64,000 nucleotides of DNA from Xanthobacteraceae bacterium (GCA_023954195.1 JAMLIK010000001.1:930001-994000), one strand, 5' to 3'. Positions 7,858 to 17,603 are shown, counted from the first letter of the stretch. Notes: generated by a model from the letters alone, not told the origin. Program-made: numbers and translations.

Positions 7858-8961
7858 TCATGCGGCCACCGGCGATGCAGATATCGCCGCCTGGCATAGC
7901 TTTGCGCGGCGCGCCTTCCGGCGTCGCAGCCAATCCAGCGTCAGGCGCTCGGTCGTCGTCTTGAGCGACACGACGAAGCCGGCCAACGCCACGATCGCCC
8001 AGAACAGCCACAGCGCCAGATCGAAGGCCCCCATCGCCAGCACCAGCGCGCCGCGTCCGAGCAGTTTCAGGATGGCGCGGGTCTGGCCGCCCCTGGCCTC
8101 AGCTAACCGCGCCGCCCGTGCGATATCCTTCGGACCGTCGGCCAGTTTCAGGGCGTCGAGCGCGCCGCGCGTGCCCGCCGTCCCGCCGATGCGGCCGACG
8201 TCCTTGCCGAGGCGAACCAGCGCCCCGGCCTTCTCGACCCGGAACGCCGCCTTGACCGCCGGCAGCGAGCCGGTCGCCACCGCTTTTTGCAGAACCGGCG
8301 CGTCCACCACCTCGCGCGAGACCCGGCCGGCCCAGCGCGACAATCCCTCGCCGATCCGCCCGGCCTTGCGCGCATCCTTCACCATCGTCAGCCCGGCGCG
8401 CACCGGCGCGGCGGAGCCCGCCGACACATAGGTCGCCGCGGTCACCGCCAGCCCCGCGGCGGCGAGGCCGAGAATGACGCGGTCGCCGTCCTCGCCCATC
8501 AGCGCGTGCTTGCCCTCGCGCAGGACGTCGCGAATGTCGCCGAACACGAACAGGTCGCCGGCGACCGCGCCGGTCAGGCCGGCGGCGTCCTCGGCCTGTC
8601 CGGTCACCAGCCCGGCGGCGAACCGTCCCGCCACGCCGATGACCGAATTGTTCCGCGCGACGGCTTCCGTGATCCGGGTCCGCAAGTCCTCCGGCAACGC
8701 CGCATCGCGGGCGTCCGCGAGTTCCTTGAAACTCGCGGCGAGATCGACATCCCCGGCACCGAGCGCCGCCTCGGCCTCCCGCGCCAGCCGTCCGGAATCG
8801 CTCCGCAGAGCGGAATCGAGCTGAATGTCGGAGAGACGAACGGAATCGTCGCGGGCGGCGAGAGCCATGGCGGCCCGCTCGGCGTGGGGCCACAGCCAAA
8901 CGCCGACGGCGGCCGATGCCGCCATCCCCGCCAGACCTGCCGCCAACCAACGCCGTTGCAT
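7858..8961 (-). CDS. Hypothetical membrane protein (about 367 aa)
   Basis: Begins MQRRWLAAGLAGMAASAAVG, a signal-anchor helix. Residues about 25-110 are helical and charged, with NNSVIGVAGRFAAGLVTGQ at about 105-123. Glycine/alanine-rich hydrophobic stretches occur in the middle (VILGLAAAGLAVTAATYVSA). A strong transmembrane segment lies near the C-terminus (ALWLFWAIVALAGFVVSL), followed by a basic tail (RRRKARRAKL). I recognise no domain. The pattern of two anchors around a mainly helical periplasmic region is compatible with an envelope structural protein, but this is a guess. It is monocistronic and 90 bases upstream of the hydrolase gene. Confidence 0.6.
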   Translation of the reverse strand: MQRRWLAAGLAGMAASAAVGVWLWPHAERAAMALAARDDSVRLSDIQLDSALRSDSGRLAREAEAALGAGDVDLAASFKELADARDAALPEDLRTRITEAVARNNSVIGVAGRFAAGLVTGQAEDAAGLTGAVAGDLFVFGDIRDVLREGKHALMGEDGDRVILGLAAAGLAVTAATYVSAGSAAPVRAGLTMVKDARKAGRIGEGLSRWAGRVSREVVDAPVLQKAVATGSLPAVKAAFRVEKAGALVRLGKDVGRIGGTAGTRGALDALKLADGPKDIARAARLAEARGGQTRAILKLLGRGALVLAMGAFDLALWLFWAIVALAGFVVSLKTTTERLTLDWLRRRKARRAKLCQAAISASPVAA

Positions 8962-9200
8962 TAAACCGCCTCAAAGCTCGCCCAGCGTCGCATCCTGTTT
9001 CCGACGCCACGGGCCAGACGAAAGAAGGGCTTCTCCAAAACGTCAGGATTGTGTCGAATTTAGACCTGCCAGCCGTTGCAATGTCGCTCTAGGAATCGGC
9101 CCCGCCTGCCCCTATGGTGCGCCCGTTTCGAGGCCGGCCCGTCAACAGGCCTCCAAGCGCCCCGCGACCATGCGGCTGTCCGCGACCAAAGGTGAGAAAG

Positions 9201-9446
9201 ATGTCCGATCACGTTGTTCCCCATTTTCACAATGACGCAGGCGTGGCGGTTATCGAGATCGGGTCGCGGGAATTCATGTGCGTCGGCTCCAACCCGCCGT
9301 TCGACCATCCGCATGTGTTTCTGGATCTGGGCAACGACTCCGAAATCATCTGCCCCTATTGCTCGACGCTGTACCGCTTCGCCGCCGATCTCGCGCCCGG
9401 CGCGGCGCGGCCGCCGGAATGCGTGGTGATGGACAAGGTCCCCTGA
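9201..9446 (+). CDS. Zinc-finger (zf-CHCC) protein
   Basis: 81 residues. The metal ligands are Cys27 (EFMCVG), His36/38 (FDHPHV), Cys51 and Cys54 (CPYCSTLY), the zf-CHCC pattern. This family includes the mitochondrial complex I accessory subunit NDUFS6, and its alphaproteobacterial members are thought to accompany complex I (established for the family, not tested here). The ATG at 9201 is preceded by AAAGGTGAG, a good ribosome site, and excludes the arginine-rich upstream extension. The next gene starts 7 bases downstream, so both are probably one operon. Confidence 0.85.
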   Translation: MSDHVVPHFHNDAGVAVIEIGSREFMCVGSNPPFDHPHVFLDLGNDSEIICPYCSTLYRFAADLAPGAARPPECVVMDKVP

Positions 9447-9453
9447 ACCGTCC

Positions 9454-10623
9454 GTGAGCGGCGCGCGCGCCACCATCCTGGTCGCCGGCGCCGGAATCGG
9501 CGGACTGACCGCGGCGCTGGCGCTGGCCGGCAAGGGGTTTCGGGTCATCGTCGCCGAGCGCGCCGAGCGCCTCAGCGAGGTGGGCGCCGGTCTGCAATTG
9601 TCGCCCAACGCGACCGCCGTGCTGAGCGGCCTCGGGTTGCGGGCCGCGCTCGCGGCCCGCGCCGTCGCCCCCGACGCCGTCACCGTGATGAGCGGGCCGC
9701 GCGGCGTCGAACTGGTCCGCCTGCCGCTCGATCAATCAGACCCGGCCGCGCCCTATTGGGTGCTGCACCGCGCCGACTTGCAGGCGGCGCTGGCCGCACA
9801 GGCCGGCACGCATCCGCTCATCGACCTTCGCCTCGGCTGCGCGTTCGAACATTTCATCATGGACGCGAACGGCGTCGTCGCCGGGTTGCGGCGAGGTGAA
9901 ACCCGGCGGAGCGAGCGCGCGGCAGCGCTGATCGGCGCCGACGGGGTGTGGTCGGCGGTGCGCCGGCAGCTTGATCCGACGCCGCAACCGCAATTTTCCG
10001 GGCTGATTGCCTGGCGCGGCATGAGCGACAATCAAGTTGAAGCGCCCCGCGTAAACCTCTGGATGGGCGGCAACGCGCACCTCGTCACCTATCCGATGGC
10101 GCATCGGCGGCAGACCAACGTCGTCGCGATCAGCGCCGCACAGTGGCGCGAACCGGGCTGGAACGTGCCGGCGACACCCGCCGAGGCGTGTGCGGCGTTC
10201 ACCGCGCCGCAATGGTCGGAACCCGCGCGCGCGATCGTCGCTTCCGTGCCGCAGTGGCGCAAATGGGCCTTGTGCACGCTGCCGGCCGCCGTGACCTGGG
10301 CGGACGGCCGCGTTGCGCTGCTCGGTGACGCCGCGCATGCGATGTTGCCGTTCGCCGCGCAAGGCGCGGGCATGGCGATCGAGGACGCCGCCGTGCTGGC
10401 CCACTGTCTCGATGCCAGGGCTGACGACATCCCTGCCGCGCTGAAACGCTACGCCGGCTTGCGCGGCGACCGCGTCGCGCGGGTCCAGCATCTCGCCCGG
10501 CAGAACGGGCGCATCTATCACCTGACGGGGCCCCTCGCCGCCGCGCGCGACCTCTCGATGCGCCTCGTCGGCGGGCCGCGCCTGGTGGCGCGCCAGAGCT
10601 GGATTTACCGCTGGCGGGCCTGA
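9454..10623 (+). CDS. FAD-dependent aromatic-ring monooxygenase
   Basis: 389 residues from GTG 9454. N-terminal dinucleotide fold VAGAGIGGLTAALAL (GxGxxG), the DG motif in LIGADGVWSAVR, and the GD motif in ALLGDAAHAMLPFAAQGAGM are the three landmarks of flavin hydroxylases. These use NAD(P)H and O2 to hydroxylate aromatic rings; salicylate- and 3-hydroxybenzoate-hydroxylases are the closest relatives by eye. The substrate is unknown. It is translationally close to the zf-CHCC gene (7-base gap). Its 3' end overlaps the convergent lipoprotein gene by 19 bases. Confidence 0.88.
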   Translation: MSGARATILVAGAGIGGLTAALALAGKGFRVIVAERAERLSEVGAGLQLSPNATAVLSGLGLRAALAARAVAPDAVTVMSGPRGVELVRLPLDQSDPAAPYWVLHRADLQAALAAQAGTHPLIDLRLGCAFEHFIMDANGVVAGLRRGETRRSERAAALIGADGVWSAVRRQLDPTPQPQFSGLIAWRGMSDNQVEAPRVNLWMGGNAHLVTYPMAHRRQTNVVAISAAQWREPGWNVPATPAEACAAFTAPQWSEPARAIVASVPQWRKWALCTLPAAVTWADGRVALLGDAAHAMLPFAAQGAGMAIEDAAVLAHCLDARADDIPAALKRYAGLRGDRVARVQHLARQNGRIYHLTGPLAAARDLSMRLVGGPRLVARQSWIYRWRA

Positions 10624-11006
10624 CGCGCCGCGCCGGCAGCCGGCGTCGGCGCGATGGTCGCGGCGCACCTGCCGCGCTCCCATGCCTCGTTGACGAGCTT
10701 CAACGAGGCTCGGGTGGAGATGTAGTCGTTGCGATAGGCCACTTCACCGACCAGCTCTCCCGCCGTGCCGGTTCTCGCCTTGTCGATGTAGCTCTGCAAC
10801 TCCGCGGTGCGCGCTTCGAGCGATTTGCGCTCCGCCTCCAGTTGCTTGCAATCGAAAAGCTCGTACTTCGCGGGATCGACGAAGGCGCTCGACATGGCGC
10901 CGTCGCCCATGCCCGCGCAGCCGGCGAGCCCCATGCCCAACGCCATCAGCACAACCATGGAATGGATTTGCGCGCCGAATCCGGCAGCGGGAGGTACGGA
11001 CGACAT
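10605..11006 (-). CDS. Small putative lipoprotein
   Basis: 133 residues from ATG 11006 (MSSVPPAAGFGAQIHSMVVL). A hydrophobic stretch ends in GMGLAGCAGMG, a lipobox with the lipidated cysteine around residue 30; Gly at +2 suggests outer-membrane sorting. The mature part is helical: KYELFDCKQLEAERKSLEAR then ELQSYIDKARTGTAGELVG, a likely short coiled coil. Further upstream starts are possible, but the added residues are basic and have no signal features. Function unknown. It overlaps the 3' end of the monooxygenase by 19 bases. Confidence 0.65.
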   Translation of the reverse strand: MSSVPPAAGFGAQIHSMVVLMALGMGLAGCAGMGDGAMSSAFVDPAKYELFDCKQLEAERKSLEARTAELQSYIDKARTGTAGELVGEVAYRNDYISTRASLKLVNEAWERGRCAATIAPTPAAGAARQARQR

Positions 11007-11225
11007 CAGAGACGGCTCTTTCCTGTTCCATCGCTTGGAGCACCGGGCCATGACCGCAATATGGCCGTGTCCCGATCCCTCGCCATATCCGTCGCGTTGC
11101 GACGGATATGCACGGCAGCCATTCGCAGCCGCCCTGGGCCGCATCATACGTTGATTCACCCTGCCCGTTGTGTTGAGTTTCAATCAGGCCGCAACCCAAG
11201 CGGTACAGACAGGGAGAAACGCTCA

Positions 11226-12503
11226 ATGAAAACTTCAACTGTCAACCCGGCCGCCGGTCCCCGCGCCAAATCGCTGGCTGTCGCGGCCGCGTTCCTGGCG
11301 GGCTCCGTGATCGCCGGATCCTCCACGCTCGCGCTCGCGCAAGCCGCCGGCCCGATCAAGATCGGGGTCATCGCGGAAGTGCAATCGATCGCCGGCGCGG
11401 CGACGCCCGGCGGCGCGCAGATCGCCGCCGACGAGATCAACGCCAAGGGCGGCATCAACGGCCGCAAGATCGAGATCGTCACCTACGACAACAAGAGTTC
11501 ATCCGCCGATTCCGTGCGCGCGTTCCAGCGCGCGGTGTCCGAGGACAAGGTCAGCGCGGTGATCGCGAGCTACATCAGCGAGGTGGTGCTGGCGCTGGAA
11601 CCGTGGGCGGCGCGGCTGAAGGTGCCGCTGATTACCCCCGGCGCCGCGAGCAACGAAATCACCCGTCCGATCCATGACGACTACGACAAGAACAAATACA
11701 CCTTCCACGGCTACCTGACCTCGGCGGCGCAGGCGCAAGCGGTCTGCGACGCCGCCAAGGACTTGCTGGTCGACGGCCTGAAGATGAAGACCGCCGCGGT
11801 CATGAGCGAGGACGCCGCCTGGACCAAGCCGCTCGATGTCGGGTATCTGGAGTGCCTCCCGAAAGTCGGCCTCAAGGTGCTCGAACACATCCGCTTCTCG
11901 CCGGACACCACCGACTTCACGCCGATCTTCAACAAGATCGAGAACGCCAAGCCCGACGTCATCGTCACCGGCATCTCGCATGTCGGCGTGCAGCCGACGG
12001 TGCAATGGAAGAACCAGCAGGTGCCGATCCCGATGTTCGGAATCAGCGCGCAGGCGCTAAGCCCGACCTTCTGGGCCGACACCAACGGCGCGGCCGACGG
12101 CGTCCCCTCGCTGGCGGTCGCCACCGAGAACGTCGCGGTGACGCCGAAGACCAAGCCGTTCGCCGAAGCCTTCAAGAAGAAGTTCGGCAAGGCGCCGGCC
12201 TATACCGGCTACACCGCCTATGACGATGTCTACATCATCGCCGACGCCATCAAGCGCGCCGGCTCGACCGACCCGGACAAAATGGTCGCGGAGCTGGAAA
12301 AGACCAACTACGTGGGCACCGTCGGCACCATCAAGTTCTACGGCCGCAGCGACCGCTTTACCCACGGCATGGTCTACGGCCCCGACGCGGTCAACGGACT
12401 GATCTTCCAGTGGCAGGACGGCAAGCAGGTCACGGTCTGGCCGAAGAAGCTCGCCGAAGGCAAGCTGCGGTATCCGAAGTTCGTCAGGCTTCCGGGCAAC
12501 TGA
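11226..12503 (+). CDS. Periplasmic substrate-binding protein of a branched-chain amino acid type ABC transporter (orphan)
   Basis: 425 residues. The signal peptide ends about residue 39 (STLALAQA). The mature protein reads as a type I periplasmic binding protein (Peripla_BP_6): IKIGVIAEVQSIAGAATPGG, then AADEINAKGGINGRKIEIV. It would bind a small ligand in the periplasm and deliver it to a Liv-type permease, but no permease or ATPase genes adjoin it, so it must borrow a partner or act as a sensor input. A strong ribosome site, AGGGAGAA, precedes the ATG at 11226. It is followed by a strong hairpin at 12542-12577. Ligand unknown. Confidence 0.88.
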   Translation: MKTSTVNPAAGPRAKSLAVAAAFLAGSVIAGSSTLALAQAAGPIKIGVIAEVQSIAGAATPGGAQIAADEINAKGGINGRKIEIVTYDNKSSSADSVRAFQRAVSEDKVSAVIASYISEVVLALEPWAARLKVPLITPGAASNEITRPIHDDYDKNKYTFHGYLTSAAQAQAVCDAAKDLLVDGLKMKTAAVMSEDAAWTKPLDVGYLECLPKVGLKVLEHIRFSPDTTDFTPIFNKIENAKPDVIVTGISHVGVQPTVQWKNQQVPIPMFGISAQALSPTFWADTNGAADGVPSLAVATENVAVTPKTKPFAEAFKKKFGKAPAYTGYTAYDDVYIIADAIKRAGSTDPDKMVAELEKTNYVGTVGTIKFYGRSDRFTHGMVYGPDAVNGLIFQWQDGKQVTVWPKKLAEGKLRYPKFVRLPGN

Positions 12504-12541
12504 TCGTCCGTTGGCCGACACCGGCCGGCGGAACGCCATCC

Positions 12542-12577
12542 CGTCACCCCGGCGCCAATGCCGCGCCGGGGCGACGG
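12542..12577 (+). terminator. GC-rich hairpin after the orphan binding-protein gene
   Basis: CCGTCACCCCGGCGC pairs with GCGCCGGGGCGACGG with one mismatch around a six-base loop, 39 bases beyond the stop codon. No T-run follows, so it is a stem-loop that may stabilise the 3' end rather than a textbook intrinsic terminator. Confidence 0.4.
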
Positions 12578-12652
12578 CGCATATCGCGGCCGCGCCATCG
12601 CATAGGTCCGACGGCTAGGCGCTCGCCGGGGGCTGGGCTATAACCTCGCCCC

Positions 12653-13957
12653 ATGCCTGTCACAGATATCGCGACGCGAACCTACGACCACGGCTGGCGG
12701 CTGGATCCGATCATCCGCAGCCTGCTCGACACCGATTTCTACAAGCTGCTGATGATGCAGATGATCCGGGAGTTCTACCCGGACGAGCGCGTGACCTTCT
12801 CGGTCATCAACCGCAGCCGCCACGTCCGCCTCGCCGAAGTCATCGACGAGAACGAGTTGCGGGCGCAGCTCGACCACGCCCGCAGCCTTCGCTTCACCAA
12901 GAAGGAACTGATCTGGCTCGCCGGCAACACCTTCTACGGCAAGACCCAGATGTTCTCGCCGGACTTCATCCGCTGGCTCGGCGAGTTTCGCTTGCCGGAA
13001 TACGAGCTGCGGAAGGTCGACGGCCAATACGAACTGCATTTCCACGGCCGCTGGGCCTACACCACCATGTGGGAAATCCCGGCGCTCGCCATTCTCAACG
13101 AGTTGCGCTCGCGCCAGGCCATGAAGGGGCAAGGCCGCTTCGCCCTCGACGTGCTTTATGCGCGCGCCAAGGCCAAGCTCTGGACCAAGGTGGAGCGCCT
13201 CAGGAAGCTGGAGGGCCTGCGGCTGACCGATTTCGGCACCCGGCGGCGACACGGTTTCCTGTGGCAACGCTGGTGCGTCGAAGCCGTCAAGGAAGGGTTG
13301 GGATCGGCGTTCACCGGCACCTCGAACGTGCTGCTGGCGATGGACGGCGATCTCGAAGCCATCGGCACCAACGCGCACGAACTGCCGATGGTCGCCGCGG
13401 CGCTGGCCAATGACGACACCGAACTGCGCTGGGCGCCCTACCGCGTGCTCGACCAATGGCGGGAAACCTATGGCGGCAACCTGCTAATCGCCCTGCCCGA
13501 TGCGTTCGGCACCAAAGCTTTCCTGCGCGACGCCCCGGACTGGGTCGCCGACTGGACCGGTTTCCGCCCCGACAGCGCGCCGCCGATCCAGGCCGGCGAG
13601 GACATCATCGCCTGGTGGAAGGCGAAAGGCCGAGATCCGCGCGAAAAGCTGCTGGTGTTCTCCGACGGCATGGACACCACCTCGATCGAGGAAGCGTATC
13701 ATCATTTCGCCGGCCGGGTCCGCGTCTCGTTCGGCTGGGGCACCAACCTGACCAACGATTTCGTCGGTTGCGCGCCCGACCCGACCACGGACCTCGATCC
13801 GATCTCCATCGTCTGCAAGGTGACCTCGGTCAACGGCCGTCCCGCCGTCAAGCTGTCCGACAATCCCGAAAAGGCCACCGGCGACGCCGCCGAGACCGCC
13901 CGCTATCTCCGCGTGTTCGGCGATACCGGCCGGGTCCGCACCCCGGTTCGGGTGTAG
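12653..13957 (+). CDS. pncB: Nicotinate phosphoribosyltransferase
   Basis: 434 residues. Salvages nicotinate with PRPP and ATP to nicotinate mononucleotide in NAD synthesis. Family landmarks: [15 protein letters not shown] near residue 23, [24 protein letters not shown] and [10 protein letters not shown], in which the His near residue 242 is the one phosphorylated by ATP in characterised PncB enzymes. The C-terminal [14 protein letters not shown] and [10 protein letters not shown] motifs complete the active site. ATG at 12653 was chosen; it gives a normal N-terminus. Monocistronic, convergent with the Liv operon, with a family A repeat between them. Confidence 0.95.
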   Translation: MPVTDIATRTYDHGWRLDPIIRSLLDTDFYKLLMMQMIREFYPDERVTFSVINRSRHVRLAEVIDENELRAQLDHARSLRFTKKELIWLAGNTFYGKTQMFSPDFIRWLGEFRLPEYELRKVDGQYELHFHGRWAYTTMWEIPALAILNELRSRQAMKGQGRFALDVLYARAKAKLWTKVERLRKLEGLRLTDFGTRRRHGFLWQRWCVEAVKEGLGSAFTGTSNVLLAMDGDLEAIGTNAHELPMVAAALANDDTELRWAPYRVLDQWRETYGGNLLIALPDAFGTKAFLRDAPDWVADWTGFRPDSAPPIQAGEDIIAWWKAKGRDPREKLLVFSDGMDTTSIEEAYHHFAGRVRVSFGWGTNLTNDFVGCAPDPTTDLDPISIVCKVTSVNGRPAVKLSDNPEKATGDAAETARYLRVFGDTGRVRTPVRV

Positions 13958-14145
13958 CAGGCAGTTGAAAAGCTCTTAGGTTCAGGCTTCGCCCCCCATG
14001 TCCCGGGCGCGACGCAGCGTGTAACGCTGCTTCGCAGAACCGGGACCGTCGCGAACACCGTGGTCGGAACGGCCCCGGCTCTGCGCGGCGTCACTTCGTG
14101 CCGCAGCGCGTCCGGGGCACGGAGAGATTTTCAACAACCTGTTAG
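13958..14145. repeat. Dispersed repeat family A, full copy with inverted termini
   Basis: Begins CAGGCAGTTGAAAA directly after the pncB stop and ends ATTTTCAACAACCTGTTAG, so the ends are inverted repeats. The interior (CCCGGGCGCGACGCAGCG ... GCGTCCGGGGCACGG) is itself palindromic and recurs at 28893-29027, 45269-45400 and 59887-60020. No coding capacity. It looks like a non-autonomous miniature element (MITE-like) or REP-type sequence. Sitting between convergent genes, it may serve as a bidirectional 3' hairpin. Confidence 0.75.
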
Positions 14146-14149
14146 AACA

Positions 14150-15148
14150 TCAGCCCTGCTTCGTCGCCACCGGCCTCGACCGCAGCCGCGCCCACCAGTT
14201 CTCGAACAGCGGCAGCAGGCCGCGCGGCGACATCAGGATCACCGCGATGACGACGACGCCGTAGATGAAGTAGTGCAAGCCGGGCAGCGTCCCGCCCAGC
14301 TTGCCGCGCAGGATTTCGCCGAGCGGCACCAGGAGCAGCGCGCCGAACGCCGGCCCGTAGGCCCGGCCCAGCCCGCCGACGGTGGCGAACAGCACGATCT
14401 CGATGATGATGATCGGCGACACCAGCAGATACGGATCGGCGAAGGTGAGATAGCGCACGTAGGCGGTGCCGATCACCGAACTCAGCATCGCCGAGATCAC
14501 CATCGCCGCGATCTTGTAGCGCAGGATATTGACGCCGATCGCCCGCGCGGCGTTTTCATTGTCGCGGATGGTGCGCAGATAATAGCCGAGCGGCGCGTTG
14601 AGGACGGCGACGTTGATTAGGATGCTGGCGATCGCCAGCACCAGCATCGCCCAGAACGCGCCGATGCCGCCGCCGAACTGAAACGCCCAGAAATTTCCCG
14701 TATCGCGGGGCAGCAACAGCCCCGACGCGCCGCCCAGGAACTCCCACCCCTCGACGATCACCGTTCCCATCTCGGCGAACGCCAGCGTAATCAGCACGAA
14801 CGACAGATGGCCGAGCTGGAAACGGAAATCGATCCACGCGATGATCGCGCCCATCGCGCCGGAAACCAGCGCCGAGATCACCAGCCCGAGCCACATGTTG
14901 ATGCCGAGCTTGAGCAGCAGCGCGCTGGAGAGCATCGCGCCGGTGCCGATGAACAGGCTGTGCGCCAGCGAAATCTGCCCGGCCATGCCGCCGACGATAT
15001 TCCACGCCGAGGCCAGCGCGACATAGACCAGCGACAGGATGACGATGTGCAGGTAATAGGACGGCAACAGCGGCGGCACCACCACCGCCAGCGCCAGCAC
15101 CACCAGCCACAGCGGCGACAGCAGCGTCTTGTAAAATTCCTGCCTCAT
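14150..15148 (-). CDS. Branched-chain amino acid type ABC transporter permease (LivM-like)
   Basis: 332 residues starting MRQEFYKTLL. About ten hydrophobic helices; the LivM signature segment MAGQISLAHSLFIGTGAML is present near residue 50, and RDNENAARAIGVNILRYK is the cytoplasmic EAA-like loop that contacts the ATPase. The start overlaps the end of the LivH gene by four bases (ATGA), indicating translational coupling. Last gene of a five-gene operon binding protein-LivG-LivF-LivH-LivM. The substrate is not fixed: this family also transports amides, urea and aromatic acids. Confidence 0.9.
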   Translation of the reverse strand: MRQEFYKTLLSPLWLVVLALAVVVPPLLPSYYLHIVILSLVYVALASAWNIVGGMAGQISLAHSLFIGTGAMLSSALLLKLGINMWLGLVISALVSGAMGAIIAWIDFRFQLGHLSFVLITLAFAEMGTVIVEGWEFLGGASGLLLPRDTGNFWAFQFGGGIGAFWAMLVLAIASILINVAVLNAPLGYYLRTIRDNENAARAIGVNILRYKIAAMVISAMLSSVIGTAYVRYLTFADPYLLVSPIIIIEIVLFATVGGLGRAYGPAFGALLLVPLGEILRGKLGGTLPGLHYFIYGVVVIAVILMSPRGLLPLFENWWARLRSRPVATKQG

Positions 15149-16011
15149 CGCGACGAACTCCAGGTGAGCCCCTGAGGCCGGAACAACATAATCAGCACGA
15201 AGATGCCGTAGGGCAGCAACATGCCCAGCGTATCGGACAGATAGATAGTGCCGTAAGCCTCCGAGAGGCCGATGATGAGGCCGCCGAGCATGATGCCGAC
15301 GAAATTGGTCATGCCGCCGAGCGCCACCACGATCAGCGTGATTACCGTGTAGCGAAGCCCCTGCGACGGCTGGATCGGCGTGCCGGGCAGCAGCAGCGCC
15401 GCCGCGATCGCCAGGATGCCGATGCCGAGCGCGAAGGTCAGGGTCTGCACGCGGCTGACGTCGATGCCCATCAGCGCGGCGGCGTGCGCGTTCTGGTGGA
15501 CGGCGCGGATCGAGCGACCGAAATCGGTCGAGCGCAGCATGATGTAAAGCCCGATCGCCATGGCGAACGACACCACGAAAGCGATGACGTGCGGCACCCG
15601 CACCACGACCTCGCCGAGGATCCAGAGCTTGGATTCGACAACGGATGGCGTGCGCACCGACTGCCCGCCGAACACCATCAGAATGCCGTTCTGCAACACC
15701 AGGCTGAGGCCGAGGGTGAGCTGGACCACCATCAGGAACTGATGGCCGACCATCGGCCGCAGCAGATACCAATAGACCAACCCGCCAAGCACGGTCATCA
15801 GCGGCACGGTGACGATCAGCGAGACGTAAGGATCGAGCGCGAGCGCCGAATACAGCGCCAGGCACAGGAACATGCCGAGCGAGATGAAATCGCCATGCGA
15901 GAAGTTGACGACGCCGCTGACGCCGTAGACCAGCCCCATCCCGAGCGCCAGCAGCCCGTAGGTGCTGCCGATCAAAACGCCCTGCGCCAGTGCTTGCAGA
16001 AATTCGGCCAC
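15145..16011 (-). CDS. Branched-chain amino acid type ABC transporter permease (LivH-like)
   Basis: 288 residues, eight or so membrane helices. GLLALGMGLVYGVSGVVNFS followed by HGDFISLG is the hallmark of LivH; the cytoplasmic loop RSTDFGRSIRAVHQNAHAA carries the ATPase-contact motif. Forms the translocation pore with the LivM protein encoded next. Separated from the upstream LivF gene by 166 bases that contain a repeat element, so an mRNA hairpin divides the operon into ATPase and permease halves. Confidence 0.92.
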   Translation of the reverse strand: MAEFLQALAQGVLIGSTYGLLALGMGLVYGVSGVVNFSHGDFISLGMFLCLALYSALALDPYVSLIVTVPLMTVLGGLVYWYLLRPMVGHQFLMVVQLTLGLSLVLQNGILMVFGGQSVRTPSVVESKLWILGEVVVRVPHVIAFVVSFAMAIGLYIMLRSTDFGRSIRAVHQNAHAAALMGIDVSRVQTLTFALGIGILAIAAALLLPGTPIQPSQGLRYTVITLIVVALGGMTNFVGIMLGGLIIGLSEAYGTIYLSDTLGMLLPYGIFVLIMLFRPQGLTWSSSR

Positions 16012-16054
16012 ATCCGTCTCCGCTCAATCGCCGATCAGGTCATCCGACCGCGTT

Positions 16055-16136
16055 CGTCATTGCGAGCGAAGCGAAGCAATCCGGGAGGCGACAAAGCAAG
16101 GGCTGGATTGCTTCGTCGCTTCGCTCCTCGCAATGC
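16055..16136. repeat. Palindromic repeat family D within the Liv operon
   Basis: CGTCATTGCGAGCGAAGCGA then AGCAATCC ... GGATTGCTTCGTCGCTTCGC then TCCTCGCAATG forms a long near-perfect inverted repeat. This sequence type is widespread between genes in Bradyrhizobium-group and some other genomes. One copy was seen in the window. It lies between the LivF and LivH genes of one operon and would fold in the mRNA. Confidence 0.8.
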
Positions 16137-16177
16137 CGGTTCCGTCGCATTCATCCCGCTACTTTTCATCCTGTTGC

Positions 16178-16874
16178 TCAAAGCCCGAGATAGGCGCGGC
16201 GCGTCCGCGGATCGTCCTTGACGACATCGGACGCGCCCTCGATGGCCACCTTGCCGCGCTCAAGCACGTAACATCGCTGCGCGTGGCGCAGCGTCAGGTT
16301 GAGATTCTGCTCGATCAGCAGGATCGACAGCCCTTCGGCGTGGAGGCGGTCGATGATGCCGAAAATATACTGGACGAACAGCGGCGACAGCCCGAGCGAC
16401 GGCTCGTCGAGCATCAGGAGCCTGGCCTCCGCCATCAGCGCCCGGCCGATCGCCAGCATCTGTTGCTCGCCGCCCGAGAGCGTGCCGGCCTTCTGCCCGA
16501 GGCGTTCGCGCAGACGTGGAAACAATTCGAGCACATGCTCCATCTGGCGCGGACGATGCGCCCGCGCCCGTGCGTTGATGCCGCCGAGCAGGAGATTTTC
16601 GCGCACGCTCATCTCCGGAAACACCAGCCGGCCTTCCGGCACCTGAATGATGCCGATCTCCACCCGCTGCTTCGGCGTCATCGCGGTGACGTCCTGCCCC
16701 TCGAAGCGGATGCGGCCCGACATCGGCGGCACGACCCCCGACAGGCTGTTGATCAGCGTCGTCTTGCCGGCGTTGTTGGCCCCGAGCAGCCCGACGAGTT
16801 CGCCGGCGCCGAGCCGCAGCGAAACGTCGTGCAGCACCGGCACGCCGCCATAGCCGGTCACCAGATGCTCGACC

Positions 16875-16882
<8 letters not shown>
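16178..16882 (-). CDS. ABC transporter ATP-binding protein (LivF-like)
   Basis: 234 residues. Walker A is GLLGANNAGKTTL, where the usual second glycine of GANGAGKT is Asn, though the GxxxxGKT consensus is intact. Q-loop region is IIQVPEGRLVFPEMSV, signature LSGGEQQMLAIGRAL, Walker B LLMLDEPSLGLSP, and the switch His is replaced by Gln in LLIEQNLNL, all normal for LivF. It powers transport with the LivG partner. Its start overlaps the LivG gene end by eight bases. Confidence 0.92.
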
Positions 16883-17594
<712 letters not shown>

Positions 17595-17603
17595 GGCCGC
17601 CTC

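Noticed and set aside
13958-14145. Possible insertion sequence because of inverted termini
   Set aside because: Too short (188 bases) and no transposase frame; kept as a MITE-like repeat.
16055-16136. Possible tRNA or structured RNA in the LivF-LivH gap
   Set aside because: The fold is one long palindrome matching a dispersed repeat type; no cloverleaf, anticodon loop or CCA-type end.
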